From Azadirachta indica (lineage: Eukaryota > Streptophyta > Magnoliopsida > Sapindales > Meliaceae), in assembly GCA_022749755.1 (NCBI GenBank), contig CM040447.1, positions 62,001-126,000 on the forward strand: a stretch of DNA of 64,000 nt. The letters run 5' to 3'. The notes below the pieces were generated by a model. That model was not told the origin of the DNA. It did not search any database and saw only the letters and a program-made list of their open reading frames with translations. How positions within the stretch are numbered: the first letter of the stretch is position 1; the number at the start of each line of letters is the position of its first letter. The position numbers were made by a program, and so were the translations under genes. This document shows positions 11,378 to 24,765 of the stretch, one piece after another.

Positions 11378-14300
11378 TTAGTAGCCCATGTTCATATTTG
11401 GCACGCGAGTTGGAGGCTTCTCATCAGGATTCACCAGAACAGTTGCTTCAGTTGTTGTCAGCAGCAATGAGACGCTGCAAATTCACAAGCACGAGGGTTC
11501 AACTTAGCATATGCCAAAAAATGTTGTTTTGCATGAAAATTATAGCAACGATTGTGATTTTCATTTCACCTGGCGGCGTCTGCTAAGGCAGTTCTGACAA
11601 CTTTAAGAGGATCGATGATTCCGGTCTTCACCATGTCAACATATTCACCTGTTTTTGTACATGCAGAAGACAGGAAATCATAAAGTGTCATGAAAGAGAA
11701 AGAGAGAATATTGAAGCAAGCTTCGATACAAATTTATGAGGAATTTGAGAGCAAACAGAACCTTTAGCAGCATCAAAACCCAAGTTACAATCATCTTGTT
11801 CCAACAATTTGCTAATAATTGCAGAACCATCAAAACCGGCATTAGATGCTATTGTTAAAGCAGGTGCCTATAATAAACAAATATCAACCATCAGGAGACA
11901 GAGGATTTGCTACAAAACCATGAAAGATCTAAGAGATCTGGATAAAACCTTAAGAGCATTTTGAATTATTTGCACGCCTCTTTTCTGGTCTTCATTCTGA
12001 GTTTGAAGGTTCTCAAGAGCCTTTGTGGCATATAAGAAAGCAACACCGCCACCTAAAAAACAATCATGCTGTCAATATAAACGGCAACTTGGTGTATAGA
12101 CTTATAGAACACATATATAGATGATGAAATTCAACTTACCAGGCACAATACCCTCTTCCACAGCTGCTCTTGTGGCATTTAAAGCATCTGTGACCCTATC
12201 TTTTCTTTCTCCGACTTCTACGTCGCTAGCACCTCCAACCTTAAAAACAGATAAGTAGTTGTTTGTATATGGTATAAGCGTCAATGCTAGAATTCAAAAA
12301 AACAAAAAAAAAGAATGGCTTACCTTAAAAACAGCAACACCACCAGAAAGCTTTGAAAGTCGCTCCTGTGCTTTCTCTCTGTCAAACGTAGAAGTACTCT
12401 TCTCCATGGCCGTCCGTAGCTGTAAAACATGCAGAGTATCAGTATTTGTCACAAAATAATTTGCTTTCTTAACTGCCAACTTAAGAGAGAATAAATACAA
12501 CTGAAAAATAATAAATATTCTAATAGTAATTGACCAAAAGAAAATTTAAAAGGAAATACAACTGAGATGGCTTGATAAAGTATTGGCATACCTCTTCACA
12601 TCTCTCTTCAATCAACTTCTTATCCCCGCCACCATGTAGAACAATTGTGTCATCAACAGAAACAGTGACCTGTCATAAATAATTAAATCATGTCAGTTGA
12701 GTCTACAAAGAAGAGCATATAAAACTTACAGTCAGCTTTTATGTACAGACCTTTTTTGCAGTACCAAGCATTTCAACTTTGACCTTATCAAGAGTTAGAC
12801 CACGATCCTCAGAGATAACCTATATGATGAACAGTTAACCAGTCCATTATAACCATCAGCAGAGGAAGGGAGGAAGAGGGGAACAAAAGATGGCAAATCT
12901 GAGATTTGGAAAATCTTATCACCTCTCCGCCTGTAAGAACAGCAAGATCATTTAGAATCGCTCGTCTGTTCTCGCCAAAACCCGGAGATTTTATAGCACA
13001 AACCTAAAGTCACAAAATTCAACATTAAAAGGTCCATTATATCTATGTCCAGATATCCCTCTAAGAAAGCACATTATGTGCCATATCATGAAGCATATAT
13101 CTTATATAAATAGAAGCTAGGTATTCACCTTAAAACCACCATGATGCTTGTTAAGAATGAGCACAGCTAGCGGCTCACTTTCAACATCCTCAGCCACAAT
13201 AAGAAGTGCTCTATTCATCTATTTGTAATCAAACAGCAATAGAAGAAAGGAATGAGAATTCTTCTTTGAACCCTCCGGAAAATTATCTTATCATTTTGTG
13301 CAAAATATTGGAAACTTACCCTTACAGCCTGCTCCAGTATTGCTAAAAGTGAGTTCATGTCTGAAATTTTCTTGTCATAAATGAGGATCAGAGGATTTTC
13401 AAGTTCCTGCAGCACGCAAAATCACAATTTCTTTGTAGTAAGAGATAAAGGCAAATTTCATATGGCTAAATGTAGGTATCTATGTAGTATTCACAAATGC
13501 AGAAACATAAACTTTTCTGTTAAACTTGAAAAGAAAAGGAATGGCTAATAAAAATTATCAGCACATAGTAATTACAGAAACATGATTCACTACAAAACAG
13601 TGAATATCTTTTAAAGGAAAGATTTTCAGCCAGAATGACGCAGATCTGAACTTACACATTTCTGTGTCTTCTGATCTGTAACAAAATATGGAGAGATATA
13701 ACCTCGTGCTAGTTTCATTCCTTCAACCACTTCCAACTCGTTATCCCAAGTATTCCCATCCTATAAAATTTATACATAAGCAAGACCAAACTGTAAAACT
13801 CAAATTTTGATTACATGAGAGGAATAAGTACTCTCACCGCAACAGTAATGACTCCTTCCTTTCCAACTTTCTCCATTGCTCTTGCTAACAGTTCCCCTAT
13901 CTCACGTTCACCATTTGCGGAGATAGTGGCAACCTATTCATTACATATCCATATGTTTCAATTATCATTGACAGAGAGTAAATCAAACATAAATAATGTT
14001 TCCAAAGTATGGTAAATTTTGCTCAAGCACATTTAGATATTAAAGTAGTTGCAATCGACTTCAGGAAAATAAAACAGTCCAACTGTCTCCTACTTCAGAC
14101 TAGTATGAATATCTTAGATAAACGCATAGGAAAACTAATTGCTCTGAGAAGCTTCATCACCTGTGTAATTTCTTCAGGGGTACTTATCATTTGAGCTCTG
14201 CTTTTTAAGTTGGATATGACTGCGTCAACTGCCATATTAATACCACTGCGTAAATCCATCACATTTACACCAGCAGCTGTAGATTTGCATCCTTCAGTGA

Positions 14301-15393
14301 GAATTGCCTGAGTCATGACAGTTGCACAAGTTGTACCTGCAAAAGAAATACGTTAAACACCTCCAGCAATAAGATTGTATCTAAGAAACATTAAGCCTGC
14401 CTCTTTTTTTCCTACAAATCAATAACAAATCCTACTATGTTTAAACATAAAGTGAAGGAAATCTAGAAGAACTTACCATCTCCTGCAATTTTATTAGTAG
14501 CATTTGCAACCTCCTTTACAAGAGTCGCACCAACATTTTTTGCTTTGTCCTTGAATTCTATGCTTCTGGCAACAGTTACACCATCCTTTGTGACCTTGGG
14601 ATTTCCAATACTCTTCTCAATAATCACAGTGCGACCCTGAATAGTAAACCAAAATGAATGACAGAAGAAATTCCAACAATATTTCTTTCTTACAAAGAAT
14701 TAAAATTAAAAGAGAGATTACAAAATCTGACAACTCTCAATCTATTTATTACTCCAAGACATTCAAAGTACAAAAATGTAAAAGTCAAGGATATGCATCT
14801 AATACCTTTGGTCCCATTGTAACTTCACAGCTTCTGCAACCTCAGATACACCTTGTAACATAGCAGCTCGTGCCCCAATTCCAAAATTGATATCCTTTGC
14901 TACATAGTTTCTATTGCATAAGACCCTACCATATACCTTTCCCGTTCAAACCATTAACCAACAAAGAAAAAATGTCAATGCAAACGAAAAATTAAATTAT
15001 CTCAATTTCCCTAAAGAAATCAATAAAACCATGACCCGTAACTCCTTTTCACATTTTACGAAATCCCCAGTTCAGTATTAGACATAAGATTGAATATCGT
15101 ACTCACTTTCTGCTATTAACCCATACTTCCAGCAACCAAAAAACAAATCCAAACTTTTAAAACGAAATGCAAATACAACAGAGAACAAAATGAAGAGACA
15201 CAAGCTCTTACCACTTTCCTTGAAGCAGAGGAACTGTTAAATTATCATAAAATGCCATAAGAAAACGAAAGAATCCATTAGCAGGTATACTCACAAGAGC
15301 TGAATGTAACACTTTAAAAAAAAAACAAAGAAAAAACAAAGAAAAGCAGCGTTACCTGATTGAAGAAGCAAGTTTTGAAGCAAATCGATACAT
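11378..15393 (-). CDS. Mitochondrial chaperonin CPN60-like 2 (HSP60)
   Basis: Group I chaperonin that folds imported proteins in the mitochondrial matrix using ATP. Eighteen exons can be traced on the minus strand: 15356-15393, 15212-15233, 14806-14936, 14477-14636, 14161-14336, 13838-13933, 13656-13760, 13320-13406, 13129-13218, 12923-13003, 12751-12819, 12592-12669, 12324-12419, 12140-12239, 11949-12052, 11762-11867, 11570-11648 and 11378-11474. The product is about 571 residues. The N-terminus [11 protein letters not shown] is a typical presequence, followed by [20 protein letters not shown], a GDGTTCAT nucleotide-binding motif across an intron, and [17 protein letters not shown]. The C-terminus has the [11 protein letters not shown] motif and ends VPNMNMGY instead of the usual GGM repeat, as in Arabidopsis At3g13860. 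Exon 3 is 131 bp although both ends are phase 0: one base is missing near 14820-14826 (GTGAAGTTACA), breaking the frame before MGPKG. This is probably an assembly error. Confidence 0.95.
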
Positions 15394-15509
15394 AATTGAA
15401 ATTAAACACTGAAAGAGAAGGAGACAGCTTTTTCGAGAGCAAAAATGGGAAGTTTTGATTGGTTTTAGGCTAAAAGTTTGAAACTTTTTTGTGGAATTTA
15501 GCTCTGTGG

Positions 15510-15620
15510 AACTGTAGGGTTTTAGTATGTAGGGTTTTACAGATTCTAGAACGTAAAACCTTTGGGCCTATAAAGCCCAACATTATGGGCTTATCTTTAT
15601 TGTCTAAAAGTTTGGGCCAA
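15510..15620 (-). promoter_or_regulatory. Telo-box and site II promoter elements of CPN60-like 2
   Basis: About 120-225 bp upstream of the chaperonin start, the plus strand shows two TAGGGTTT motifs (15515 and 15530; AAACCCTA on the gene strand) and four TGGGCC/AGCCCA-type motifs (15563, 15574, 15586 and 15612). The telo-box plus site II combination is known from plant housekeeping genes, including those for mitochondrial and translational proteins, and fits this gene. The role here is inferred from position. Confidence 0.6.
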
Positions 15621-18106
15621 AGTGTTTTTTTAATGTTTTCCTGTCAATTTTAAATAAGTTATTTGTGATTTTTTTTTTTTTTTATTATTTTTTTGTGGTA
15701 GGAAAAAAAAAATTAGAAATTAATTTAGAAGAGAAATGTGCACTTACATTGATGTATTCATATACAGGAAATATGTTGAGTGTTAATCTTTTTCCATATT
15801 TATTTTTAAAAAATTCTTTTTTCCAATTAAAACATATATAAAAAGATTCTGAAAGATGTAATAAAATAGATAAATTAAATTGGTTTCTGTCAATTAATTA
15901 ATTTTTAAAAAAAATTATATTTATGAATGGATTTTAATTTTACAATGAATAACAATAAATTCTCTCTCTTTTTAATTTTTTTTAACTTGAGTATTAGATA
16001 TTTTTAAATTCCATTATTTATACTTCCAACTAAAATAATAATAATAACTTTGAAATATAATCTTAAAAGGTTTGGATGTCATTTTGCCATTTCCGCTCAA
16101 CTTTCATGAAAAGTGGTTCCACACTTCATAACTTTCTTTTTTTTTTTTCTTAAGTATTGAATATTACATGTACAAATTATACATTAGAGATTTATCAAGA
16201 GTTTTGATTAAATCGCATATAACGTTGCCCAAATTTTTACTCCTAATACCAGGGTCATGATTGAGTCATAATTTTTAAGTCATTATCTTATTTTATTTAG
16301 ACAATATATGCGTGCATATATATAATTTAATACTACCAGTGCTTTCTTTATAAAGTACAACTAATTTATAATATAATATGAATAAAATTAAAATTGTAAA
16401 TTAATCATAAAATGTCATATAATAATGTCACTCATTATAATACGTACAACATAACTCACTAAATTATTATTTTATATGATGAAATTGTATTTACTTCACT
16501 ATAGAAAGTTAAACTAAAAATTGACGAATTTATAAATTAATGTACCAATCAAAAATTATATTTATTATGTAAACTAAAGAAAATTGAACTAAATCAAACC
16601 GTTTTGATTCGATTTAATTTTTAACTTTTATTTAGATTTTCATTTCTTTTTTTAGTTTTCTAGATTTATATCAAAATATTTGTTTACTATAAATGTATTT
16701 ATTAATACTATATCAGAGTTCTACTGAAAGTTTAAATACACATTGTTATAATTTATTTTAGAGTTTTATGCATATATTGTTCAAGTTAAACTCTAAAAAA
16801 CTCATATATTATTTGATTTAAACTCTATATATAGTAAAAAGGGTATTCACAAATTATGAAACAAACCCTGGCCATAGTAAAGTATTAAAATTTAACTATA
16901 TTAATTGATTTTGTAAAAATAAGATTAAGAGTATGTCAACAAAAAAAATAATTGAATTAAGAAAAAATTGATCCGCAGTTAACCGAACCGGTTTGGTTTT
17001 ATTTTACCGGTTTTATTTTTGCCTAGCCCTGGCAAGTGATTCACGTGATTTCAAGTGATCACTATTGATGGCGGGTTGCACACGACACATGTCATCCTTC
17101 GACAAAAAGGCATCATCTTGGATGCTTGAAAGATCGGGCGATCAAGAAGCACGTGCTCCTTATTGCTTTCCAAAACATGCTGCCAAAAGCACTCTCAGCA
17201 ACAAAATCACTTTCCAAGGGTCCCGTGCTTTGAAACATACAACCACTTCTCTATTCTCTATTCTAGATGCATTACCTAGAAGGATATATTATTAAAAACA
17301 TTTTAATATTTTTTTTTTTAAAAAAAAAAGCCCTAATCACACAACCACCCCATATACGCACATCCACCGACACGTAAAATTTATCCTCTTATTATTTATT
17401 TATTTTATTTTATATAAATAAAAAACACTATTTAATAAATAATTTTATTTTATTTTATTTTATTATATAACTTAATTTAAGATTTATTTTTGTGAACAAC
17501 TGGGAGTGACGGGACAACCACTAAATGCTAAGTAAAGACTTATTTTTGAGTCAATCATTCAACTACTCTATATACATATATATATACATACATACATACC
17601 AAAATTACCAATTCACCATCATCAAACTAGTTAATTAATTAAGAGAAATGGTGAGAATTATATGCTTACTTCATTCAATTCTTTTATCAACCACTAAGAT
17701 ATTTAAAATTAAAAAAATAATTTACATGTTAAACAAATGATTTTTTTTAATTTACTAATAATGTAAATATTGCACGCATGTTAAGCCTATCAAAATTATC
17801 CGCATGACGCTCTTAATTTAAACAATATTTTATTAATTACATAAATTAATTTCAATAAATGTAATGCCAATATCATGCATCTAACAAACGACAGAAATTA
17901 ATCAATCAGAAAACAGGAAAATATATATATTAAAAAATTTGTAAAAAACATATATTTAACCATTCTTCCATTTACAAAAACACAAAAATTAAAATCACCC
18001 CCAAAAAAGATATGTAAAAAGAATACAAAAAAATCACAAAAAATAAAATTTAAAATTAAAAAACAAAATAAAATGTAAAATTGTCACACCTTTATTTAAT
18101 TTTTAT
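15621..18106. other. Intergenic, AT-rich
   Basis: This 2.5-kb stretch has no supported gene. It contains many A/T homopolymers, a more GC-balanced block at about 17000-17300, and the putative 3' UTR of the NHL13-like gene at its right end. Confidence 0.6.
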
Positions 18107-18883
18107 TTAAAAAGTCCATTTCCAGATCTTAATCCTCAAATCAACCTTACACTTTGCGTTCGAAGTCGTCGCAGACGTCGGCGTTTTGCCAGCCGGAACA
18201 CTCGCTTTAATTCCGTCGCACGAAACCCTAATCCGAACTTTCGGAGACTTTATAGCTCCCATCTTCACTTTCACCTTCGTTTCGATCTTCACCTTCAACG
18301 GGAAATCCTTTTTCTTCTTCAGCTGACTCTGCAACGAGCTCGCCGACGCGTCGTCGAGTTGTTTCCCGTTGCTTTTGATGGAGGTTTTTATGACAGTTGT
18401 GTTCTTCGTACCGTGCTTGAAGGCCGGGAAAGTTCCGTCACCGACAGGGATGTCGTCGTTGCTGGTGAGGGAAACGGTAATGGGATCGTAGTAAAAGACG
18501 AGTTTTTTGTTAGGGTTTTTGGCGGTGACGTTGAGGTTGATGTTAGTGATCAAGTTCGAGGAGGAAGTGAGGTTGAGGGTGGTGATTTTTAGTGTGGAGA
18601 CGGTGAAGGAAGGGCGGTGGGGGCGGTAGAGCAAGTAAACGATGGCGCCGGCGATGGCGGCGAGGATTAGGATGAGGATGATGGCGAGGGTGAGCCAGAG
18701 GCAGCAGGAACAGCAGCAGGAGCGGCGGTAACGGTGACGTTTTGGTTGAGGGCGGTAGGCTCCCCGGGTGGCGCCGTAGAGCTGGGCTTTGCTGGCGGGA
18801 AAAGCAGGGTTTCCGCCGTTGCTAGTGCCGTTGGTTGCGCCGTTCGCGGCGGGCTTCGCTGACGGGTAGATTCTGTCGGCCAT
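18107..18883 (-). CDS. NDR1/HIN1-like protein, NHL13-like (LEA_2 domain)
   Basis: NHL proteins are small plasma-membrane proteins related to NDR1, several of which act in defence or abiotic stress. The 258-residue product has no intron. It has a Ser/Asn/Pro-rich cytosolic N-terminus with a basic patch (RPQPKRHRYRR), a cysteine cluster (CCCSCCLW) and one membrane helix at about residues 60-83 (LAIILILILAAIAGAIVYLL). An extracellular LEA_2/WHy-type domain follows, with ITAKNPN-like signature TAKNPNKKLVFYYDPITV. It ends KIWKWTF, close to the KVWKWSF end of Arabidopsis NHL13. I chose Met at 18883 (MADRIYP) over an upstream in-frame Met at 18967 because related proteins start there. A GA/CT-repeat leader at 18893-18927 lies just upstream. 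Local base composition is GC-richer than the surroundings, consistent with real coding DNA. Confidence 0.88.
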   Translation of the reverse strand: MADRIYPSAKPAANGATNGTSNGGNPAFPASKAQLYGATRGAYRPQPKRHRYRRSCCCSCCLWLTLAIILILILAAIAGAIVYLLYRPHRPSFTVSTLKITTLNLTSSSNLITNINLNVTAKNPNKKLVFYYDPITVSLTSNDDIPVGDGTFPAFKHGTKNTTVIKTSIKSNGKQLDDASASSLQSQLKKKKDFPLKVKIETKVKVKMGAIKSPKVRIRVSCDGIKASVPAGKTPTSATTSNAKCKVDLRIKIWKWTF

Positions 18884-18892
18884 GTTGGAGAG

Positions 18893-18927
18893 AGCGAGCG
18901 AGCGAGCGTCAGAGAGAGAGAGAGAGA
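18893..18927. repeat. GAGA/CT repeat in the leader of the NHL13-like gene
   Basis: Runs of GAGCGAGCGAGCG and GAGAGAGAGAG lie immediately upstream of the chosen start codon. On the gene strand this is a CT-rich 5' leader of the kind common in plant genes. Confidence 0.7.
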
Positions 18928-21900
18928 ATTTTGTTCGAAGGGCGAAGGGGAATGTGCTTAACTGCATTTTGTTAGTTGAGGAAATTGGAGTGAGGACTTT
19001 ATCATTACGGTCCTTATTATTTTAAAACTTTATACAACAAAATAAAATATATCATATTTAATTAATTAGATCTCTTAAGTTTTTTTTTTTTTTTTTGTTA
19101 TGAAACTGCCGTATTTCACTTTTTTAATATTAATAATTGACGGTACATATTTTTTTATATTTAATCTATATATATATTATGATTTTGGTTAATTGTTATT
19201 AGATGATTTTGTGTAACTATATGTTAGTAAAAGTTATTAACAATTTAACAATAAACTATCTTTATTAAAAAATAATATGACTTTTTTAGCTAATTATCTA
19301 TCAAGATCTTATTTCATCAAAACTATTTTAGGATGGCTTAGGTATCCAAACTTATTTTGACAAAAAAAATTTACTTGTATTATATTAGAAACTAAATTAT
19401 GAAAGATAAAAGAAAAAAATTAATTTAATAAAAACTTAAATTTGATTTTATTAACTCATTCATTTTTTTTAAAATCAAAATCTCACTGAGAGCTTCAATC
19501 CCCCTTGATCGCCTCAAAAAGAACTTTGTTGCTATCGGATTGGTAGAATTCGAACTCCCATTATATTAAGGGTTACTTTGTTACGGCGAACAATAAAAAA
19601 AAATAAATAAATAAAAAAACTATAAGAATTTAATGCAAATAAAATATGTAGCAATCATGTATTATTATATAAAATATGAAATTATAAGGATCTAGATGAT
19701 AAAGTTCAAAAAGAATAATGGAAGCAAGGAGAGACGGCAACATCATAACTAAAGCGAAGAAATTTGCGCACTCATTTTAGGTAAGCGTGTTTTGTAATGA
19801 ACAAAAGGGGTCCTAGTTTTGGAAATTTTTTCTAAATTCTAATAATTTCATATTATAATTTCCATAATTAGATGTGTTATTATGTAAACCCTTTTTTTTT
19901 TTACCACCCTTTTGACATTTACTTAATTTACATAAATTTAATTATATTGTTTTATATTATAAATATAAATAGTATAAATAAAACATTCTCAAAAGAAAAA
20001 AAGATGATAGCAATTCCCTAATAAATATAGCCTACCTATTTCCCTTATAAAAAATCAATATTTTTTTGTTTAATTTATGGAATGTCTCCATTCTAATAAA
20101 ATATTTTAAATTTTTTTTTTAAATTACAAGTAATAAAAAAATGACATAAAATAATAATTTAAATTTAAAAATTATATGAATTTAGTGCTAAAAAAGACAA
20201 ACACCGTTTGCCTCATTTGATATTTTTCAATTGTTTTTGTTTCCATTATCAAACTTGAATTAAAAATTTGACTTGAAAAGGAATTAATAAAAATTATTTT
20301 GAATATTAATGAAATTCAAAAGAAAAACAAAAGTTTAAGCTTATATCATATAATCAAAATTATAATTAACTTAAAAATTTATAGTGAGATAAATTTGGTA
20401 AGAGTAACTAAAATAGCATATAATTAATTTTATTGACTCTCATTCATCAATAATAATAATAATAATAATGTTGTTTATTATTTTTGTTATTATTGTTCTC
20501 ATTATTATAATTACATTGTGCAACTGGGAACGTGAATAAACGCGCCTAAGGAGAGTGAACGCGCCAATCTCTCAACTAATAGACACCTCCACGTCACCTA
20601 ATTGGCTCTCTTTTTCTATCGAACACGTGTGGAATTTCATCGTCTTCCCGTAATGAAGTGAGAGCCCACGCGGTCGTGAGGCAAGAGAAAATTTCATCTC
20701 AGTCCCCAATAATTTATATAATTTTATTTTACTCAACTAGTTTTTACATAATATCATAAGTACATCTAATATTTTACCTTTTGTTACACTCATAATTTCA
20801 GTCATCTTCTGTTAATCCCTTAACTATAATTTTGCTAGTTTTTTTCCATCGAACCCATAAACTAATTTTTTTTTCCATACATTTTTAACAAAAAATAACA
20901 TATTTATCCTTAATTAGATTACGATAAACCCTAATCTTAAAAGACAACATACTTATTTTTGTTTAAAAATTAAAAATTTTTCTATTTTGATCTTTTAAAA
21001 AATATAGAACAATGTTATTTTGATAAATAAAAATTAAACAAAAAAAAAAATATTTAATGAGTTTTATAAAATTATTTCATGACCCTCCTCTCAACGTTAA
21101 ATAAAATTAATAGATTTTAATTTTAGAAATTAAACAGAACCAAAGATAAAACTTGTAGAAATTTTTGTGATACAATGCCAAATTAGTTAAGGGAAAGTTT
21201 GGAGAAGATTAAGGACTAAAGTGAAATTCTCTCGCCATAATAAACCTCGATCATCTTAATCACAAACGCATTTGTGATTTGTCTCTGATCGTGTGGTCAG
21301 GATTTGTCTATAAAAACAGTTGGCGTTGTATCATACGAAAAGCTCTTGATAAAAGAAAACGACAAGGAACCAAACTCCAGCTACTTGCCGTTTTGTCAAT
21401 CATTGACAGCAAGAAAATCAACGAAAACAGCAAATCGATTCCTCACCTAATTAATTAATTATTAATTAATCAAATAATTACAAAAATTTAAGATAAGTAA
21501 TTTGTTAATCTTTATTTAATTTGGGTATAATTATTCTAATTATTGATTAATTAATCAAATTAATAAGTCAATCATCATGAACTGATTATAAATCTATGAG
21601 TTTGGTACACAGATAATTTTTTTTAATTAATTGATCAAAACATCCCAACTTCCAATGTGGACTTATTTTGAATCTTGTGCTTCTAAATTTTCAACTAATT
21701 CTTTTATTTTTTATAATTATTTTTTTATAAAAAAAAATTGTTTTGAGAATTGTACTTTCAAAAGTTTAATGTTGTCACGTTAGTAAACTTCTTTGAATTT
21801 TTCTAAAGAAAACACTTCTAATTTTTCTTTTTTTTTTTAATATTTCTCAAAAAGATTTTTAGATGTTATAATAAAACATGTTTACCGGTAAATTGCCTTT

Positions 21901-22721
21901 AAAAAAAAATTAAAATTACTCCTAACTAATCAGACAAGTAGAGTTTAAGTTCTAAATTTTATATAATTCATCTCAAAACATAAATTTATTAAAATTAGTT
22001 TTAATTGTTTGAATACGAAAATCTCTTAAAATAATATGAGAGTTTTGGAATGGAATTGAGGAAATATTTTTAATTTATATTTATAAATAAATTATTATTA
22101 TCAATTATCTAATAAGAAAATTTTAAAAATTTTATAATCTTTAATTTTTCTAATAAAAATGATTCAAAGATATTTTTGTATAATTTATTGTAACGTAAAA
22201 GCATACAAACAGATCCTTATATCAATTTAAAAAATATTTTACATAATTTATCAAAAAAAAACATAAATTTAAAGCACCTGAGTCTTAGTTGTTGGAATTA
22301 GTATAATCTCTTAAAATAATGCGATAATTGTGGAATTTGAATCTCAATCATGCTTGCTGGAATTAAAGAGGCACTTTTAATTTATATTTATGTAAAAAAA
22401 GAATCTAAATTTCAAAATAAAATATTAAAGAGATGCTCATAATTCATATTTTAATTTGTTTATTTTTCAAGAATAAGAAAAAGGACGCATAATAAGTCCA
22501 GCCCTTTGAAGAACAGTAATTAGTGGGCTAAGTATTTATGCCCATTCCTTATGCTATGTTGAGGCCCAACATAACAATCAGGCTCGGTCCTACCACAAAC
22601 ATTATCTTATATAAGTAACAAACATCCTTTTTTTTTTTTTTAAAGAAAATAACAAACATATTTTAAACCTATAATAACATTAAAATATAAATAAATAAAA
22701 ATTTATGATTCCAATATATGT

Positions 22722-22722
22722 G

Positions 22723-22755
<33 letters not shown>
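22722..22755. repeat. TA/CA microsatellite
   Basis: A (TA)n run passes directly into (CA)n: ATATATATATATATAC followed by ACACACACAC. Confidence 0.9.
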
Positions 22756-22756
<1 letters not shown>

Positions 22757-24736
22757 CAAGCATATATAATCAATTATTTAATGACGATGTGATGATTGTT
22801 CAAAGCAAAGAAATAATACGATAAGAAAATATTAATAAAAACGACTATAAAAACACTTAAAATTGTTTTATAAAAAAACATGTACTTATATTGTTAATAA
22901 CATCAAAACTATTTTGGACAGTAATAAAATACTTTCAAATATATTATTAAAAATAATCTGAAATATAGTTTAAATGGTTTAAAATATATTTAATACTTTC
23001 AAATTATCTTAAATTCAAATAACAGGAAGTAAGGATTTGGTGTTAATAAGTGAGATTTTTTATTAGAATTAATTCAAATATCACATTAAAAAATAATTAA
23101 CTTAAAAAACATAAGCCAAAGCAATTATAATTATAATGATTTAAAAATAAGGTTGGTTGGAAACTTTTAACATTGATACCGCTTTGCAAGTAAGCATTTA
23201 TGTATTTTAGGTGTTTTCATAATTAAAAGGAGTAGGTTATTATATAGTATGTATCATACACAATATTAATTGCCAGCTTTTGTTATATACATATTAATAA
23301 TTGGGCACAAGAGTTACTAAAAGAGAAGTAGAATAATGATATTTATAATTGTAAAGAAGTAGTTGGTTGATTTTGTAATCAATTTTTTTACCATCTTTTT
23401 CTTCACTTTTATATCCATTTGCCCAATACTCATAGCTTTATCATTTTGTAATTGAGTAATCATTCATCATTTTACCAACAAAATTGCATGCTATATAGAT
23501 TTGAGATATCACATAAATATCATAAAAAATTTAAAAGTTTTAACACAAAATTTTAAACTTATTTATAAAATAATAAATCTTTCGACACTTTAATTTATTA
23601 TATTATATATAAAGAGTGTTAATATAAGTAACCGTTCGATTCATTGGTTAGGTTTTAGTATAAAATTTTTATAGTTAAAAATATAAATTTAGAATTTAAA
23701 AAAATAAAATGTACTATTTAAAATATTGAAGTTATATCGTAAAAATTTTAGAAATTTTATATTTTAAATACAAATATTATGTTTTAGAAAACAAAAATTT
23801 TTAAATTTGACAATATTTTCATGTATAGGTAGATGTAAAAGCCAAGTGTAATAATAAGCAACGAACAACGAAGATATGGGTTGGGACCATATTTTTCTTC
23901 TGAAGAAGACAGTAAAATAGTACATAGAATGGCCCTCCAAAATTAAAGTTGGTCATTTCTAAAGAGTGAACAAATAAAAATTATAGTACAATAAAAGCCA
24001 ACCAATTTCACCGACACTTGTAATAGTTGGTTAGTGTGTGGCTAATAATTAATCATAAATTGTAAATAATAATATCGTGATTAATTTGTAATTAATTAAA
24101 AAAAATTAATGAAAAAAATCAAAAGTTGCGGTGGTGGACTATAGGGGTTTTACCCTTACCAAACACAATGCAACACTTCTTGGCTTTTGTCTTTTATGGG
24201 GACAAAATATCCAAGCTTAGGTTATGATAGATTGCTTTCATGATTTCTTTGTCTCAAAGCCTAAAGTGTAGAAAAATAAATATGATCAAATAGATAATAC
24301 AATCATGTCATGTTCTATCGAGTGAGTATCTTTATTTCCTTTTTTTAGATGAATTTGATTTAGTTAAATTTAACTGTTTTTTCTAGTTAATTGTGTTGAT
24401 GTTTCTCGACTTAAATTTCAAGTAATCTAATTTTTAGTTAAAATATTTTTTAATGAAGAATTTCTTGTAAATTAAGAACTCTTGATTATGCTTTTAATAA
24501 GGTTAAAACGTTTGAAATTATAATTCATTTGTATTAAAATTAGGATTTAAAAATACAAATAAATTTTGGTAACATATTCGAGATTAAATAATTTTTGTTG
24601 ATCACAATTTTATTTTTATACTCTTAAAATTAATTAAAAATATAACAATTTTAAATATATTATTAGATAAGTTAAAACTTATTAGGAAAATTTTATGTTG
24701 ATGCATGTGGTTTGTCAAGGCAAATAAAGCCACCAC

Positions 24737-24765
24737 CCAAAAAAAAAAAAAAAAAAAAAAAAAAA
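24737..24765. repeat. Poly-A tract
   Basis: A run of about 26 adenines follows CCACCACCC. It produces a spurious phenylalanine-rich open frame on the other strand. Confidence 0.9.

Noticed and set aside
17065..17295. 76-codon frame starting MMAGCTRHMS, resembling the GCTRHM word of copia gag-pre-integrase regions
   Set aside because: The similarity ends after a few residues and no other copia motif is near; chance resemblance is more likely.
18359..18592. Frame antisense to the NHL13-like gene
   Set aside because: It is a GC-rich shadow of a clear coding sequence with no domain of its own.
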